Source of the DNA: Deltaproteobacteria bacterium UBA4427
Lineage (GTDB): Bacteria; Myxococcota_A; UBA9160; UBA4427
NCBI GenBank assembly: GCA_002390675.1
Contig: DGPZ01000023.1
Span: 12,704 to 48,714, forward strand
Reading direction: 5' to 3'
DNA length: 36,011 bases
The notes under the pieces were generated by a model that saw only the letters and a list, made by a program, of their open reading frames with translations, had not been told where the DNA came from and made no database searches. Shown in pieces: positions 1 through 8,504 of the stretch (positions are counted from its first letter, which is position 1; each line of letters starts with the position of its first letter). A program made the translations under genes and the position numbers.

Positions 1-48
1 CGTTTTTTTGGCCGGTTTCTTTGCCGCCGTTTTTTTGCTCGCCGCCAT
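1..48 (-). CDS. Start of a Lys/Ala-rich protein (partial, runs off left edge)
   Basis: Only the first 16 codons are inside the window. They read MAASKKTAAKKPAKKT, a basic Ala/Lys/Pro-rich start like the tails of histone H1-like or other nucleic-acid-binding bacterial proteins. The ATG at 48 is preceded on the minus strand by GAGAGGG at a suitable distance. Another ATG four bases upstream is in a different frame and gives a less plausible peptide. Lys/Ala-rich tails also occur on topoisomerases and ribosome-associated proteins, so the function cannot be fixed from this fragment. Confidence 0.5.
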   Translation of the reverse strand, partial: MAASKKTAAKKPAKKT

Positions 49-222
49 GCATCCCTCTCAAGAGCGCCGTGTGCAGAGACAGTTTGCGCACACGAAGCGA
101 CCGTGCTTGTAGCGATTTGGAGAGCAGGAGGAAAGTCTTCTTCGCCGCATCGTGCACGAAAAATGAATCGTGTGGAAAAGCCCTTATCTTAAAATAGGCA
201 AGGAATAGGGCGCAATGCCGGG

Positions 223-906
223 CTAGCGGGGCTCGCCACTAACCGCTTTAGGGGGCAGTTCAGGACTCTGGGCGGCCACTGCGCTGGAAACGGCGGGTAC
301 GGGTTTTCGAGCGAATCGAGACCCGTAGGAGATCGCTGAAACGCCGTGGAGGGCCGTAACATGAATCTCGTATTCGACATGCATTGTCTCGTCCGCGGGG
401 TCCAGGTAGTACCGCGTCGTCCCGAATGCTCGTTCTTGAATCCACCGCGCCTCTAGGCCGCGAGAGGTCCTGTGCCACTCAGTGACCGTATCCGTGCCTT
501 CATGATCCAGGACGGTGCGAGCCTCTCCGTCGGGCACAACCGGTCGCCGTATCATGCCATCATTTTGGTCGACCACCTGCATCAGTGCTTCGCCGGTCCA
601 GTGAAACGTCATGCCTTGTGGGGGCACAGTCGTTTTCTCAAGTACGCCAGACGCCATTCGTCGGACGAGCCAGGAAAGCTCGGAAACCGCGGAGTCGATC
701 GACTCAATCCGGCTCTCGTAATCCCGCTCATCCACGATCTGCGTCCAGTCGCCGCTGAATTGGGCGAGCTCAATGGGCGCCAAGGAGTTTGATCGGACCA
801 ACGCAGGAGGCGCGCTCTCGAGTGCAGCTGATGGTATCTCGGCCGTCGCGACGATCGATAAACACATCGCAAGCAAAACCAACACAGAGTTCAGCAGCAA
901 GCGCAT
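223..906 (-). CDS. Secreted protein of unknown function
   Basis: 227 residues. Residues 1-22 form a typical Sec signal peptide: basic start MRLLL, a hydrophobic core, and an Ala-x-Ala-like end (IVATAE), so the protein is probably periplasmic. The mature part has an acidic helical stretch (about 55-85) followed by a Trp/Tyr-rich part with alternating charged and aromatic residues (about 95-185) that could be a small beta-barrel or lipocalin-like fold, and a Pro/Ala/Ser-rich tail. No catalytic motif was recognised. The start is supported by AAAGG nine bases upstream of the ATG. It is separated from the housekeeping run by about 940 non-coding bases and so is probably transcribed alone. The lipocalin-like suggestion rests only on residue pattern. 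Confidence 0.75.
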   Translation of the reverse strand: MRLLLNSVLVLLAMCLSIVATAEIPSAALESAPPALVRSNSLAPIELAQFSGDWTQIVDERDYESRIESIDSAVSELSWLVRRMASGVLEKTTVPPQGMTFHWTGEALMQVVDQNDGMIRRPVVPDGEARTVLDHEGTDTVTEWHRTSRGLEARWIQERAFGTTRYYLDPADETMHVEYEIHVTALHGVSAISYGSRFARKPVPAVSSAVAAQSPELPPKAVSGEPR

Positions 907-1748
907 CGCAAAGAACCTTTACGGGGATCGATCAACAGGAGGAATGGAATTCGGCTTGGGCATTGCTGCGGGCGTTGATTCAGGCCGCGATTCGCAGGCC
1001 GCGACAAGCTGGTTCACGAGCGCGCGGAGAGAGTTCGAAGATGTCGCTGGATGGCATCCCTTGAGAGCGTGTTCAGGCCGGTATTCTGGAGCTCGGAGGG
1101 ATCCAGCCAGTGGGCATTCGATCAACCTACCTACTAGCTAGTCAGAACTCAATTGAATTCTAAAAATCTAATATAAGTATTTGTTTTTAAAGGAAAATAT
1201 AAATACCCGGGTAGCGTTATGGATATCGGGGCTATGGCAGGCGATGAGTCGGGGTATCCCTGCGGCGAGGCTCAGTGTTCTTTTCGTCAACTGTCGGGAC
1301 GCGCTGCGTTTGATGCCGGTCGGAGCGAAGGTGGGTGTTGGGGCATGCTCAGCGGCGCGCGGGTCGAAAATCCGCAACGCTCTACTTGTCATAATATATG
1401 TTATCGGTGGTGATGGGTATCGAAGTGCACACGCGAGGCAGCCGCCCGGTTCGGCTCGCAACCCCTAGATCTGCGCTGAATCATGCAAATGGCGACGATT
1501 AGATACATGGCTCTGGACCGCGGTTCCTGCTCACCATCTTGAGCCTTCGAGCGCGTCACGCACGCGGTCAAATAGACAACGATCGATCTCGGCAAGCGAC
1601 ATCGATGCATGGTTGCTCTCGAACCGCCGATCAACACACAGGCGCCGCGCGATCTCCCGGGTCCTTGCGATCGTTGTTCGTCCGTGGCTCGAGACGCGTG
1701 TTTGGAACGTGAATGGGCGGGATTCACTCGGTCCAAGAATGACCGTTG
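907..1748. other. Long gene-poor stretch
   Basis: More than 800 bases without a convincing gene. The open frames here overlap each other on both strands, lack good ribosome binding sites and have low-complexity Arg/Ser-rich translations typical of chance frames in GC-rich DNA. The stretch contains an AT-rich patch (1139-1206) with a short palindrome, ACTAGCTAGT, at its left edge. At its right end a CsrA-like reading frame begins (1749). No tRNA, riboswitch or terminator was recognised. Confidence 0.5.
1139..1206. other. AT-rich patch in GC-rich surroundings
   Basis: About 68 bases that are visibly A/T-dominated, with runs such as TCTAAAAATCTAATATAAG and TTTTTAAAGGAAAATATAAA. The flanks are GC-rich. 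It may be an upstream promoter region or the scar of a past insertion. A -10-like TATAAG is present but no well-spaced -35 matches the consensus, so no promoter is called. Confidence 0.4.
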
Positions 1749-1796
1749 ATGCTCGTCCTGACGAGGAAAACCGGCGGATCGATGCCCGGAATTGAG
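1749..1796 (+). pseudogene. CsrA-like N-terminal remnant
   Basis: The ATG at 1749 opens a frame whose first 11 residues are MLVLTRKTGGS. CsrA proteins characteristically begin MLVLTRKxGES and continue into an I-x-I-G-D-D strand. Here the match stops after residue 11: the next residues are MPGIERHYDA, and none of the three frames resumes the CsrA pattern. Beyond 1844 the DNA is the 3' part of the convergent TPR gene. No good Shine-Dalgarno precedes the ATG. The likeliest reading is the 5' stub of a truncated csrA, but a chance match over so few residues cannot be excluded. Confidence 0.35.
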
Positions 1797-1844
1797 CGGC
1801 ATTACGACGCAACGGCCCGCCCAAGCGAATCGTTACGAAATGAA

Positions 1845-2633
1845 CTATTGCGCTGCGCGGAGTTCCGAGATCAGCGAAGCAACCTGCGGCGCGATCGCTT
1901 CATCAGCGAACTCCGATTCGATGCGCTGGTACGTCGAGAGCGCCTTGGACGCGTTCCCCGCCTCGGCCCAGCATCGTGCTGCTGCTGCGAGCGCATCGGC
2001 CCGGAGCGGATAAGAATCGATCGAGGCAGCCTGCTCATAGGCTTCAGCGGCCGTATCCGCAGCGCCGCGTCCCTCGGCTAGGTTCCCAAGTCGCATCGCT
2101 GCAATGGCTGCAATTGCGCTGCCACCGGCTTCATCGCGTGCACGACCGAAGCTCTCCGCCGCTGCTTCTAGGCGACCGAGCTCGGTTTGAAGGTGCCCTG
2201 CTTCAAGCCACGCCAGCGCGCCGGCCGCGGTTCCCGCGTGCGCTCGCGCCACATCTGAGAATCGATCAACGTATTCTGTTCGCGTCTCCTCACCAAGCTC
2301 GACGTTCGCGGGCTCGGGTATAGATCCCCCTATCGGATCCGCGCCCATCGCCTGACGATATTGACTAGTCGCTATCGCCAAAGCGTCCGCGGCTTCGTCT
2401 CGCTGGTTTTCATTGGCCTGCGCGTAGAGACCTATGCCACCTGCGAACAACAGCACGGCAGCGATGACGCCAAGGATCTTGGCCGCATTCTCAGCGGCCC
2501 ATTCGGCAACCCGATCACCGGATTGCTCTAGGTCCTTGAGAGTTTCGGCTGTGGGATTAGGTTTTTGCTTTCGGGCCACGCGTCGATCCTTCGTTTTAGT
2601 GGCCAGGAGGCGCACTTGCTTTGAGGCATTCAT
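1845..2633 (-). CDS. YfgM-like membrane-anchored TPR protein
   Basis: 262 residues. A basic N-terminal region (1-45) is followed by one transmembrane segment (about 52-72, AAKILGVIAAVLLFAGGIGLY) that should anchor the protein in the inner membrane with the rest periplasmic. Residues about 75-262 are Ala-rich helical repeats in TPR style (motifs around ALAWLEAGHL, AIAAMRLGNLAEGRG, AEAYEQAASID, KALSTYQRIESEF). This architecture matches the YfgM/TPR_21 family, an accessory partner of the SecYEG translocon and periplasmic chaperones in E. coli. The gene follows der on the same strand after 120 bases; in E. coli yfgM also lies beside der, with bamB between them. No bamB is present here. The family call comes from architecture plus synteny; the partners are inferred. 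Confidence 0.75.
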   Translation of the reverse strand: MNASKQVRLLATKTKDRRVARKQKPNPTAETLKDLEQSGDRVAEWAAENAAKILGVIAAVLLFAGGIGLYAQANENQRDEAADALAIATSQYRQAMGADPIGGSIPEPANVELGEETRTEYVDRFSDVARAHAGTAAGALAWLEAGHLQTELGRLEAAAESFGRARDEAGGSAIAAIAAMRLGNLAEGRGAADTAAEAYEQAASIDSYPLRADALAAAARCWAEAGNASKALSTYQRIESEFADEAIAPQVASLISELRAAQ

Positions 2634-2753
2634 CGGTCGCAGGCTGTGCCAGCGGAACTCTTTTTCCGGAATAATCTCTTGTAGACGAGCTGGACCGTTC
2701 CCAATGTTGCGCGCCGGAGTGTATCGGAGACGCCAGGGACTTCGAGGGGCGAC

Positions 2754-4139
2754 CTAATTCCGCTCTTCATCGCCACGGCGATTGCTACGCGCGCGCAGCA
2801 GAACACGAACGGGCGTGCCCCTGAAGCCAAAGCTCTCGCGCAACTGGTTCTCTAGAAAACGAACGTAGGAGACCTGTATCGCTTTAGGATCGCTGCAGAA
2901 GACGATGAACGTCGGAGGCCGGACGCTGACCTGAGATGCATAGAAGAGCTTATTGGGACGTCTCAGCGAGCCCTTGCTGGCCATCGACGGCGGGTGTTTT
3001 TCGCCCACGTCCTTGAGCCAGCGGTTCAGATCGGCTGTGGGAACGCGCTGCCCCCCTGCCGCGACGACTGTCGCAAGCTTCTTGAAGAGCGGCTTGAAGC
3101 CCGCGCCCGTCTCGGCAGAAACCGCCACAATCGGGACGTCGGCCATAAAACGCAGGCCATGGGCAATATCTGCCAGCCGATCCTCGCGGTCTTCTCGCGG
3201 CACGAGGTCCCACTTGTTCGCAAGCACGAGCGACGAGCATCCCTGCTCGCGCATCAACGAGGCAACCCGCGAATCCTGATCTGCGATCCCGTCGAAGGCG
3301 TCGACGACGAGCAAAGCAATATCGGCCCGTTCGAGCGAGCGTAGCGTCATTAACGCACCACCGTGTTCACCCGGCCCCTGCCGTTTAGCGATTTTGCGAA
3401 GTCCCGCCGTATCGACGAGCACGTAATCTTCGCCTTCGCGCGTGATTCGAATATCTACTGCGTCCCGCGTCGTTCCAGGTTCATCTGCAACGACGACACG
3501 TTGTTCACCGGCTAGGCGATTGGCGATCGAGCTTTTGCCGACATTAGGCCGGCCCACGATCGCGATTCGCTGGGCGCCCTCTTTATCAATGCTCGCGTGC
3601 TCCGGATCTTCGGGCAGCATTTCGAGCACGCGTTCAAGTGCATCAAACGCGCCTCCGCCGTGTTCCGCAGAAACTGCGTGTGTCTCTTCGATCCCGAGAC
3701 GGAAAAATTCGTTCACACGGTGTCGGTGATGCGTGGGCTGGTCGATTTTATTGACTAATAAACCAAGCGGCTTGCCGGATCGGCGCAGCGTAGCGGCGAT
3801 GGCTTCATCTTCGGGAACGAGGCCTAGCTGGCCATCCACGATGAAGAGAATAACGTCGGCACTTTCGATCGCAGAGCGGGCCTGTGCCTGGACCGCGTTC
3901 TCGAGATTTGCTTCGCCGCGCACGGGGTCGAGTCCCGCTGTATCGACGATCCAGATCATTCGACCTTCGAGTTCGATCTTCTCCGCGATCCGATCTCGAG
4001 TGAGTCCGGGCTGATCAGCGACCAATGCGCGTCGGTAACCGGCATAGCGGTTGAAGAGCGTCGATTTTCCAACATTGGGTCGCCCTACGAGGGCGACCAC
4101 GGGCATGCGCTGGTCGCTAGTGGAATCGATGGCCGGCAT
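2754..4139 (-). CDS. der: Ribosome biogenesis GTPase Der (EngA)
   Basis: 461 residues, the usual Der length. It has two tandem GTPase domains followed by a C-terminal KH-like domain. Domain 1: G1 GRPNVGKST (about 19-27), switch PGLTRDR (about 44-50), G3 DTAGL (66-70), G4 NKID (130-133). Domain 2: G1 GRPNVGKSS (196-204), switch PGTTRDA, G3 DTAGL, G4 NKWD. The KH-like end contains the conserved RxP-NKLFYASQ and FRGTPVR segments. Der acts in maturation of the 50S ribosomal subunit. The ATG at 4139 is chosen because AGGGGA precedes it and it lies 10 bases after the miaA stop; an in-frame upstream extension would overlap miaA. Same-strand order mutL-miaA-der suggests one transcription unit. Confidence 0.97.
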   Translation of the reverse strand: MPAIDSTSDQRMPVVALVGRPNVGKSTLFNRYAGYRRALVADQPGLTRDRIAEKIELEGRMIWIVDTAGLDPVRGEANLENAVQAQARSAIESADVILFIVDGQLGLVPEDEAIAATLRRSGKPLGLLVNKIDQPTHHRHRVNEFFRLGIEETHAVSAEHGGGAFDALERVLEMLPEDPEHASIDKEGAQRIAIVGRPNVGKSSIANRLAGEQRVVVADEPGTTRDAVDIRITREGEDYVLVDTAGLRKIAKRQGPGEHGGALMTLRSLERADIALLVVDAFDGIADQDSRVASLMREQGCSSLVLANKWDLVPREDREDRLADIAHGLRFMADVPIVAVSAETGAGFKPLFKKLATVVAAGGQRVPTADLNRWLKDVGEKHPPSMASKGSLRRPNKLFYASQVSVRPPTFIVFCSDPKAIQVSYVRFLENQLRESFGFRGTPVRVLLRARSNRRGDEERN

Positions 4140-4149
4140 ATTAAGTCCC

Positions 4150-5154
4150 CTAACCTTGGAGAAATTCGCCGACGCGGTCAAAGACCGCTTCAGCTTCGGC
4201 GGGATCATGCCAGTGAACATCCGGGAGCGCGCGTACCCACGTTCGTTGGCGTCGCGCAAACTTCCGTGTGTCCGCTTTCATAGCTTCGAGTGCATTCGCG
4301 AGAGTGTCGGAGCCGTCCGCGACCGGCTGGACGTGCCGGTAGCCAATGGCTTGCATGGGCCTAAGGTCGGCGCCGTATCCGCGATCATTGAGGTCCCGGA
4401 CCTCTCGCAGGAGTCCGGAATTAATCATCTCTTCGGCTCGGCGATCAATCCTCTCGGCAAGCACTTCGCGCCCGGGGTCGATGCACAAATGCAGTACGCG
4501 GAACGGCCGATCTCGAAAGCCATGAGCCTCGCGCACGGCTGAAGCGCGCTGGCCAGACTGCTGTTGGATTTCTAGGGCACGAATCGTTCGCCGAACATCG
4601 TTCGGGTGAATTCTCTCGGCGGCGTCGGCATCGTATTCCCGTAGTCGCCTATGAAGGCGTCCGGGATCCCCCGCTTCGGCCGCGCGCTGTTGTTCGTTTT
4701 CGAGACGGTCACGCAGTACGCGATCCACGGAGCCCGTCTCGATCAAGCCGTCGAGAAAGGCACGGATATAGAGCCCCGTCCCTCCCGTTAAGAACACGAC
4801 CCGGTTGCGCCTATGCACCGACTCGGCGACCGCTCGGGCTTCTTTGCCAAAGCGTCCGGCGCTGTAGAGTTCATCCGGATTCGCTGCATCGAATAGGTGA
4901 TGCGGGAGCGTCAGCCGCTCTTCTTGGCTCGGCTTTGCGGTCCCGATATCCATGTAACGAAAGATCTGCATGGAATCCGCATTGATGATTTCGCCCTCGA
5001 AGCGCTTTGCAAGTCCGATCGAAAGGTCGGTTTTGCCCGATCCTGTTGGCCCAGTAACAACCACGACCGGCGGACGTGACTCTGCGCCCTCGCCCACAGA
5101 ATCATCGGGAGCGTCGCTTGAATTTGGCTGGAGCGTAGATGTGTCGGAAGACAA
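4150..5154 (-). CDS. miaA: tRNA dimethylallyltransferase MiaA
   Basis: 334 residues. MiaA transfers the dimethylallyl group to A37 of tRNAs that read codons starting with U. The P-loop is GPTGSGKT (35-42), followed by the conserved NADSMQIFRYMDIGTAKPS region, PHHLFD, the GGTGLYIRA segment, the HPNDVRRTIRALE helix and, near the C-terminus, RPMQAIGYRH and TRKFARRQRTW. The first ~28 residues are a polar Ser/Asp-rich extension not usual for the family, so a later start is possible. It lies 147 bases downstream of mutL and 10 bases upstream of der on the same strand; mutL-miaA adjacency is common in Gram-negative bacteria. Confidence 0.96.
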   Translation of the reverse strand: MSSDTSTLQPNSSDAPDDSVGEGAESRPPVVVVTGPTGSGKTDLSIGLAKRFEGEIINADSMQIFRYMDIGTAKPSQEERLTLPHHLFDAANPDELYSAGRFGKEARAVAESVHRRNRVVFLTGGTGLYIRAFLDGLIETGSVDRVLRDRLENEQQRAAEAGDPGRLHRRLREYDADAAERIHPNDVRRTIRALEIQQQSGQRASAVREAHGFRDRPFRVLHLCIDPGREVLAERIDRRAEEMINSGLLREVRDLNDRGYGADLRPMQAIGYRHVQPVADGSDTLANALEAMKADTRKFARRQRTWVRALPDVHWHDPAEAEAVFDRVGEFLQG

Positions 5155-5301
5155 AGATTTTGGTCTCGGGGGCGGAGGGGCGGCGGAGACTAGCGGAGTT
5201 CTGTCTCAAAGCCTTGGCAGCCGCAGGCAGAATCCAGGTAAACCCTCGCGGTCGAAGAGTCCGGCTAAGAATCCGTTCCAGATCGCTCTCATGATGCGCT
5301 C

Positions 5302-7188
5302 TTAGCGCCGGCGAAATCTCAGCTCTAGATCTTCGTGTGACACGAGAATCGCGACCGGGCGACCATGCGGACAAGTGGGCGCCCAGGGAATCGTGTCGAG
5401 CCCCGATAAAATTGCTTGCTGCTCCTCGATCGGCAAACGATCGCCGAAGCGCCGCGCCGAATGACACGCCATCGTGGCGAAGAGTCGGTCGAGGCTTGGC
5501 AGCCAACGGACGGCGTTTTCATCCGCCTCCGCCCCGCCCTCGACCTCATCGAGCGCAGAAGCGAGTTCAGTGATGAGCTCGCCAACATCTTGACCAGAGA
5601 TCTCCGCGGGAATCGCTCGCACGAGCACAGCATCATCTCCAAACGCGTCAACTTCGAAGCCCAGTCGCTCAACGAGCTTCGGCGCTTCGGCAAGCGCTGC
5701 CACGGCAGTCGGCGCGAGTTCGACGGTGAGCGGTGCAAGCAGGCCCTGCCGCGCGACTCCAGCTTCTAGCCAGCTCTTACGAAGCCCCTCGTACAGAATT
5801 CGCTCGTGGGCCGCGTGCTGGTCGATCACCATCAGCCCATCTTCGGTCTCTGCCAGCAAGTAGCTCGCACGTAGCTGCCCCAGGACAGTCAGTGCGCCGA
5901 AGGACGGAACCGGCGGGAGACTGGCGCGCTCGGCTGCTGCGGCTTCGGTTCGATCGAAATCGACGGGCGATGCGCCCACCGGCCCAGACTCCGCATGTTC
6001 TTGACCAAAGCTCGGTTGCGGCCTGGCCTCCCTGACGCGGCTATCGCGTTGCGCGAAGATCCAGTCGTCGGTGGTCGCGGTCGCCGCTCGATCGGAGGGA
6101 GCTGTGCCACCCGGCCCGGACGACGTCGGAAATGCCGACGGGAGCCCGGTTGGGCCTGGTGCCTGCATTCCGCCGAGCCAGCTTCGCGAAGCCATTGCGT
6201 CGCGAACGGCGTGGCGAATTGCGCGGTGAATCGCTTGAGGGGTTACGAAGCGCACTTCCCATTTGGCGGGATGAACGTTTACGTCAACGGTTTCAGGTGG
6301 CACATCGAGGAAAAGTACGCCGACGGGGAATCTGCCGCGGGGCAAAAGATCTCGATAAGCCTCAATGAGCGCGTGGCGAAGTAAACGGTCACGCACGGGG
6401 CGGCCATTTACGAATAGATAGAGCCCGTTGCCGTTGGGGCGCGTGCGTTCCGGCGTTGAAACGAATGCGCGAACCCGTGCGTCGGGGGTCTCGTAGTCGA
6501 TGTCGATCAGGGCCGCGGCATCATCATCGGAGAGGATCATCGCAATGCGATCGCGTGGATCGTCGCAGGCCGGCCATACGGTGGCGCGGCGATCGTCGCG
6601 TTGCATCTCGATGTGAATGTCGGGTCGCACGAGGGCCAGGCGAGACATCCAGTCGGCGATATGGCCCCACTCTGTTCCCGGTCGCTTCAGGAATTTTCTT
6701 CGCGCCGGCACGCTGCCGAAGAGATCGGCGACTTCGATTCGAGTTCCTTCCGGCCCCCCTGCCTCACGCTCGCTTTTGAGTTCGCCACCCTCAACCACTA
6801 TTTCGTATCCGACATCGGCCCCTCTGGGCCGGCTGAGAATTCGGAAGCGCGAAACCGAGGCAATCGCGGGCAGAGCTTCGCCGCGGAAGCCAAAACTTCC
6901 GATCTGCATCAGATCCGCAGCGGAGCTCAGTTTGCTCGTCGCATGTCGTTGAAGTGCCATGGGAAGCTCGACTCGGGACATCCCCGCCCCGTCATCGGTC
7001 ACGGCAATCAGTGCCGAGCCACCGTCCCGCACTTCTATTCGAATCTGGTGAGCGTCTGCGTCCAGCGCATTCTCGACCAATTCTTTAACGACGGACGCTG
7101 GCCGCTCAACGACCTCTCCGGCCGCGATCTGGTCTACCAATGCATCAGAGAGAAGCCGAATTCGCCCCTTGTCCTCGGAATTAACCAT
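5302..7188 (-). CDS. mutL: DNA mismatch repair protein MutL
   Basis: 628 residues. The N-terminal GHKL ATPase domain has DQIAAGEVVERPASVVKEL with the catalytic Glu and the ENALDA metal-binding Asn, then DDGAGM, the RHATSKL lid, GFRGEALPAIASV, PARRKFLK and DVNVHPAKWEVRF. A Pro/Gly/Ser-rich linker spans about 335-430. The C-terminal dimerisation domain carries DQHAAHERILYE, matching the DQHA(x2)E(x4)E endonuclease motif, plus ACHSARR and CPHGRP, the usual partner metal-site motifs. This MutL therefore probably nicks DNA itself, as expected for a bacterium without MutH. It is the first gene of a minus-strand run with miaA and der. No mutS or mutH is in the window. Confidence 0.97.
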   Translation of the reverse strand: MVNSEDKGRIRLLSDALVDQIAAGEVVERPASVVKELVENALDADAHQIRIEVRDGGSALIAVTDDGAGMSRVELPMALQRHATSKLSSAADLMQIGSFGFRGEALPAIASVSRFRILSRPRGADVGYEIVVEGGELKSEREAGGPEGTRIEVADLFGSVPARRKFLKRPGTEWGHIADWMSRLALVRPDIHIEMQRDDRRATVWPACDDPRDRIAMILSDDDAAALIDIDYETPDARVRAFVSTPERTRPNGNGLYLFVNGRPVRDRLLRHALIEAYRDLLPRGRFPVGVLFLDVPPETVDVNVHPAKWEVRFVTPQAIHRAIRHAVRDAMASRSWLGGMQAPGPTGLPSAFPTSSGPGGTAPSDRAATATTDDWIFAQRDSRVREARPQPSFGQEHAESGPVGASPVDFDRTEAAAAERASLPPVPSFGALTVLGQLRASYLLAETEDGLMVIDQHAAHERILYEGLRKSWLEAGVARQGLLAPLTVELAPTAVAALAEAPKLVERLGFEVDAFGDDAVLVRAIPAEISGQDVGELITELASALDEVEGGAEADENAVRWLPSLDRLFATMACHSARRFGDRLPIEEQQAILSGLDTIPWAPTCPHGRPVAILVSHEDLELRFRRR

Positions 7189-7254
7189 TTCGCCCTTCCG
7201 CTCCGGAGCCGCTCCCCGTGAGCCCCTAGTTTTAGGTTAATTCCGTGACACTCT

Positions 7255-7280
7255 AAAAGCCCGCCTCAGACGGGCATTTT
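7255..7280. terminator. Terminator-like hairpin upstream of mutL
   Basis: GCCCG (7259-7263) pairs with CGGGC (7271-7275) across a 7-base loop, with AAAA on the left and TTTT on the right, so it can read as an intrinsic terminator in either direction. No gene ends here: mutL starts to the left and the activator-like gene starts to the right. On the minus strand it would lie in a mutL leader about 65 bases before the start codon. It may be an attenuator or insulator, or a leftover from a lost gene. Confidence 0.4.
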
Positions 7281-7455
7281 GGTGAGTCTGTGTTAAAAAA
7301 CGACCGAATAGTGTAACTTTGGTTTATGGTGGTGTGGGAAGAATTTGACGACGAGGGTGGATTTCGTTACCCAGCATGCAATCGGCATTGCCAAATGTCC
7401 GAAATCGCAATGTTAAATGAACGGTAGTCGGGATCATACTTGGGGGCTTCGCGCA

Positions 7456-8457
7456 ATGTCGGCGCATGAAACATCTCTTGGCGCTAACCGCGCCGATTCA
7501 ACATTGCCGAGCCAATCCTTGGCTGCAAATCAAGGACGGGCTCATGCTGATGGCGTAGCCGGCACGAGCCGCGCTACCGGTCGGCGTCGCAGTGACCGTA
7601 TCATCTCCGCGAGTTCTCAGATGCAAGAAGTCGTTGATCACGCGAGTACGGTCGCGCGCGCTGACGGTCTGGTGGTCATCGCCGGTCCGAGCGGGAGCGG
7701 ACGAAAGCATGTGGCCCGAGCGATCCATCAGTGGAGCCCGCGAGCGGGTAATGCGCTGGTCGAGGTTCAGATCGCAGGCGCAAGTGACGCAGTGCAGAAC
7801 CGCGAACTCTTTGGAGATGCGGGCGTGGATGCCGGTGGCGCCATTGGTCGTGCTCAAGGCGGCAGTCTCCTCGTCGTAGCAGCAGACCAACTGAGCCCGG
7901 TGGTGCTTACTCGGCTCGCAGATGCCACTCGAGCGGCCGCTGGCCGGATTAGACTCTTGGCAACCGCGTCGCCCGTTGGCGCAGGTGTTCTGGCCCCACT
8001 CGGCGGTGATCGGCTTTCAGTCGCGGCTTTGGCGGACCGGTCCGAAGATATCCTTCCGTTGTCGGCGCATTTCTTGGCTGAATTTGCTGCAGAGGAAGGC
8101 ATCGAGCCGGTTGGCTTCAGCGCGGATGCGCGTCGATGGCTCGTTGAAGAACAGTGGTCAGGGAACGTCCGGGAATTGCGTGAGCGAATTCGCCAGGCGA
8201 TTCGATTGGCTGGACAAGGCGCAATTTCAGCAGAGGCTTTGATGCTCTCCGCCGAGGGGGACGAAGTGCCCTCCTTCAAGGATGCCAAGCGCGCTTTCGA
8301 GACGCGCTACGTCGAAGCTCTGTTGCGACGCTGCTCGGGCAATATCAGCCGCGCAGCTCGAATGGCCAAGAAGGACCGCAAGGACTTCTATGACGTCATC
8401 CGACGGACAGGGGTGGATCCGGGACATTTCCGCGGCTACCGCGGGTCTCAGCCGTAG
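7456..8457 (+). CDS. Degenerate sigma54-activator-like protein (NtrC family) with Fis-type HTH
   Basis: 333 residues from the ATG at 7456, preferred because GGGGG lies nine bases upstream; an in-frame ATG at 7417 has no ribosome binding site. After a disordered N-terminus there is an AAA+-like region: a Walker A variant GPSGSGRKH (about 77-85), NRELFGDA where activators have ESELFGHE, then a region with neither the GAFTGA sigma54-contact loop nor the GGTLFLDE Walker B (GGSLLVVAAD instead). The arginine-finger region is also altered. Still recognisable are RSEDILPLSAHFL, WSGNVRELRERI and a C-terminal Fis-type helix-turn-helix (NISRAARMAKKDRKDFYDVI). It probably binds DNA but is unlikely to hydrolyse ATP or remodel sigma54 polymerase. 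It is followed on the same strand by the nitrilase, FHA and export genes and may regulate some of them. Confidence 0.8.
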   Translation: MSAHETSLGANRADSTLPSQSLAANQGRAHADGVAGTSRATGRRRSDRIISASSQMQEVVDHASTVARADGLVVIAGPSGSGRKHVARAIHQWSPRAGNALVEVQIAGASDAVQNRELFGDAGVDAGGAIGRAQGGSLLVVAADQLSPVVLTRLADATRAAAGRIRLLATASPVGAGVLAPLGGDRLSVAALADRSEDILPLSAHFLAEFAAEEGIEPVGFSADARRWLVEEQWSGNVRELRERIRQAIRLAGQGAISAEALMLSAEGDEVPSFKDAKRAFETRYVEALLRRCSGNISRAARMAKKDRKDFYDVIRRTGVDPGHFRGYRGSQP

Positions 8458-8504
8458 TCTTTTCTTGGACTGAGCCGCGGTCTTGGATTTGGTCATAGCT
8501 CTGG

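Noticed and set aside
1168..1468. Overlapping open frames on both strands in the 907-1748 gap
   Set aside because: They overlap each other, lack ribosome binding sites, and their translations are Arg/Ser/Pro-rich without motifs, as chance frames in GC-rich DNA.
5102..5506. 134-codon open frame on the minus strand spanning the mutL-miaA junction
   Set aside because: It overlaps the coding ends of both mutL and miaA in another frame, and its translation is low-complexity and Arg/Ser-rich.
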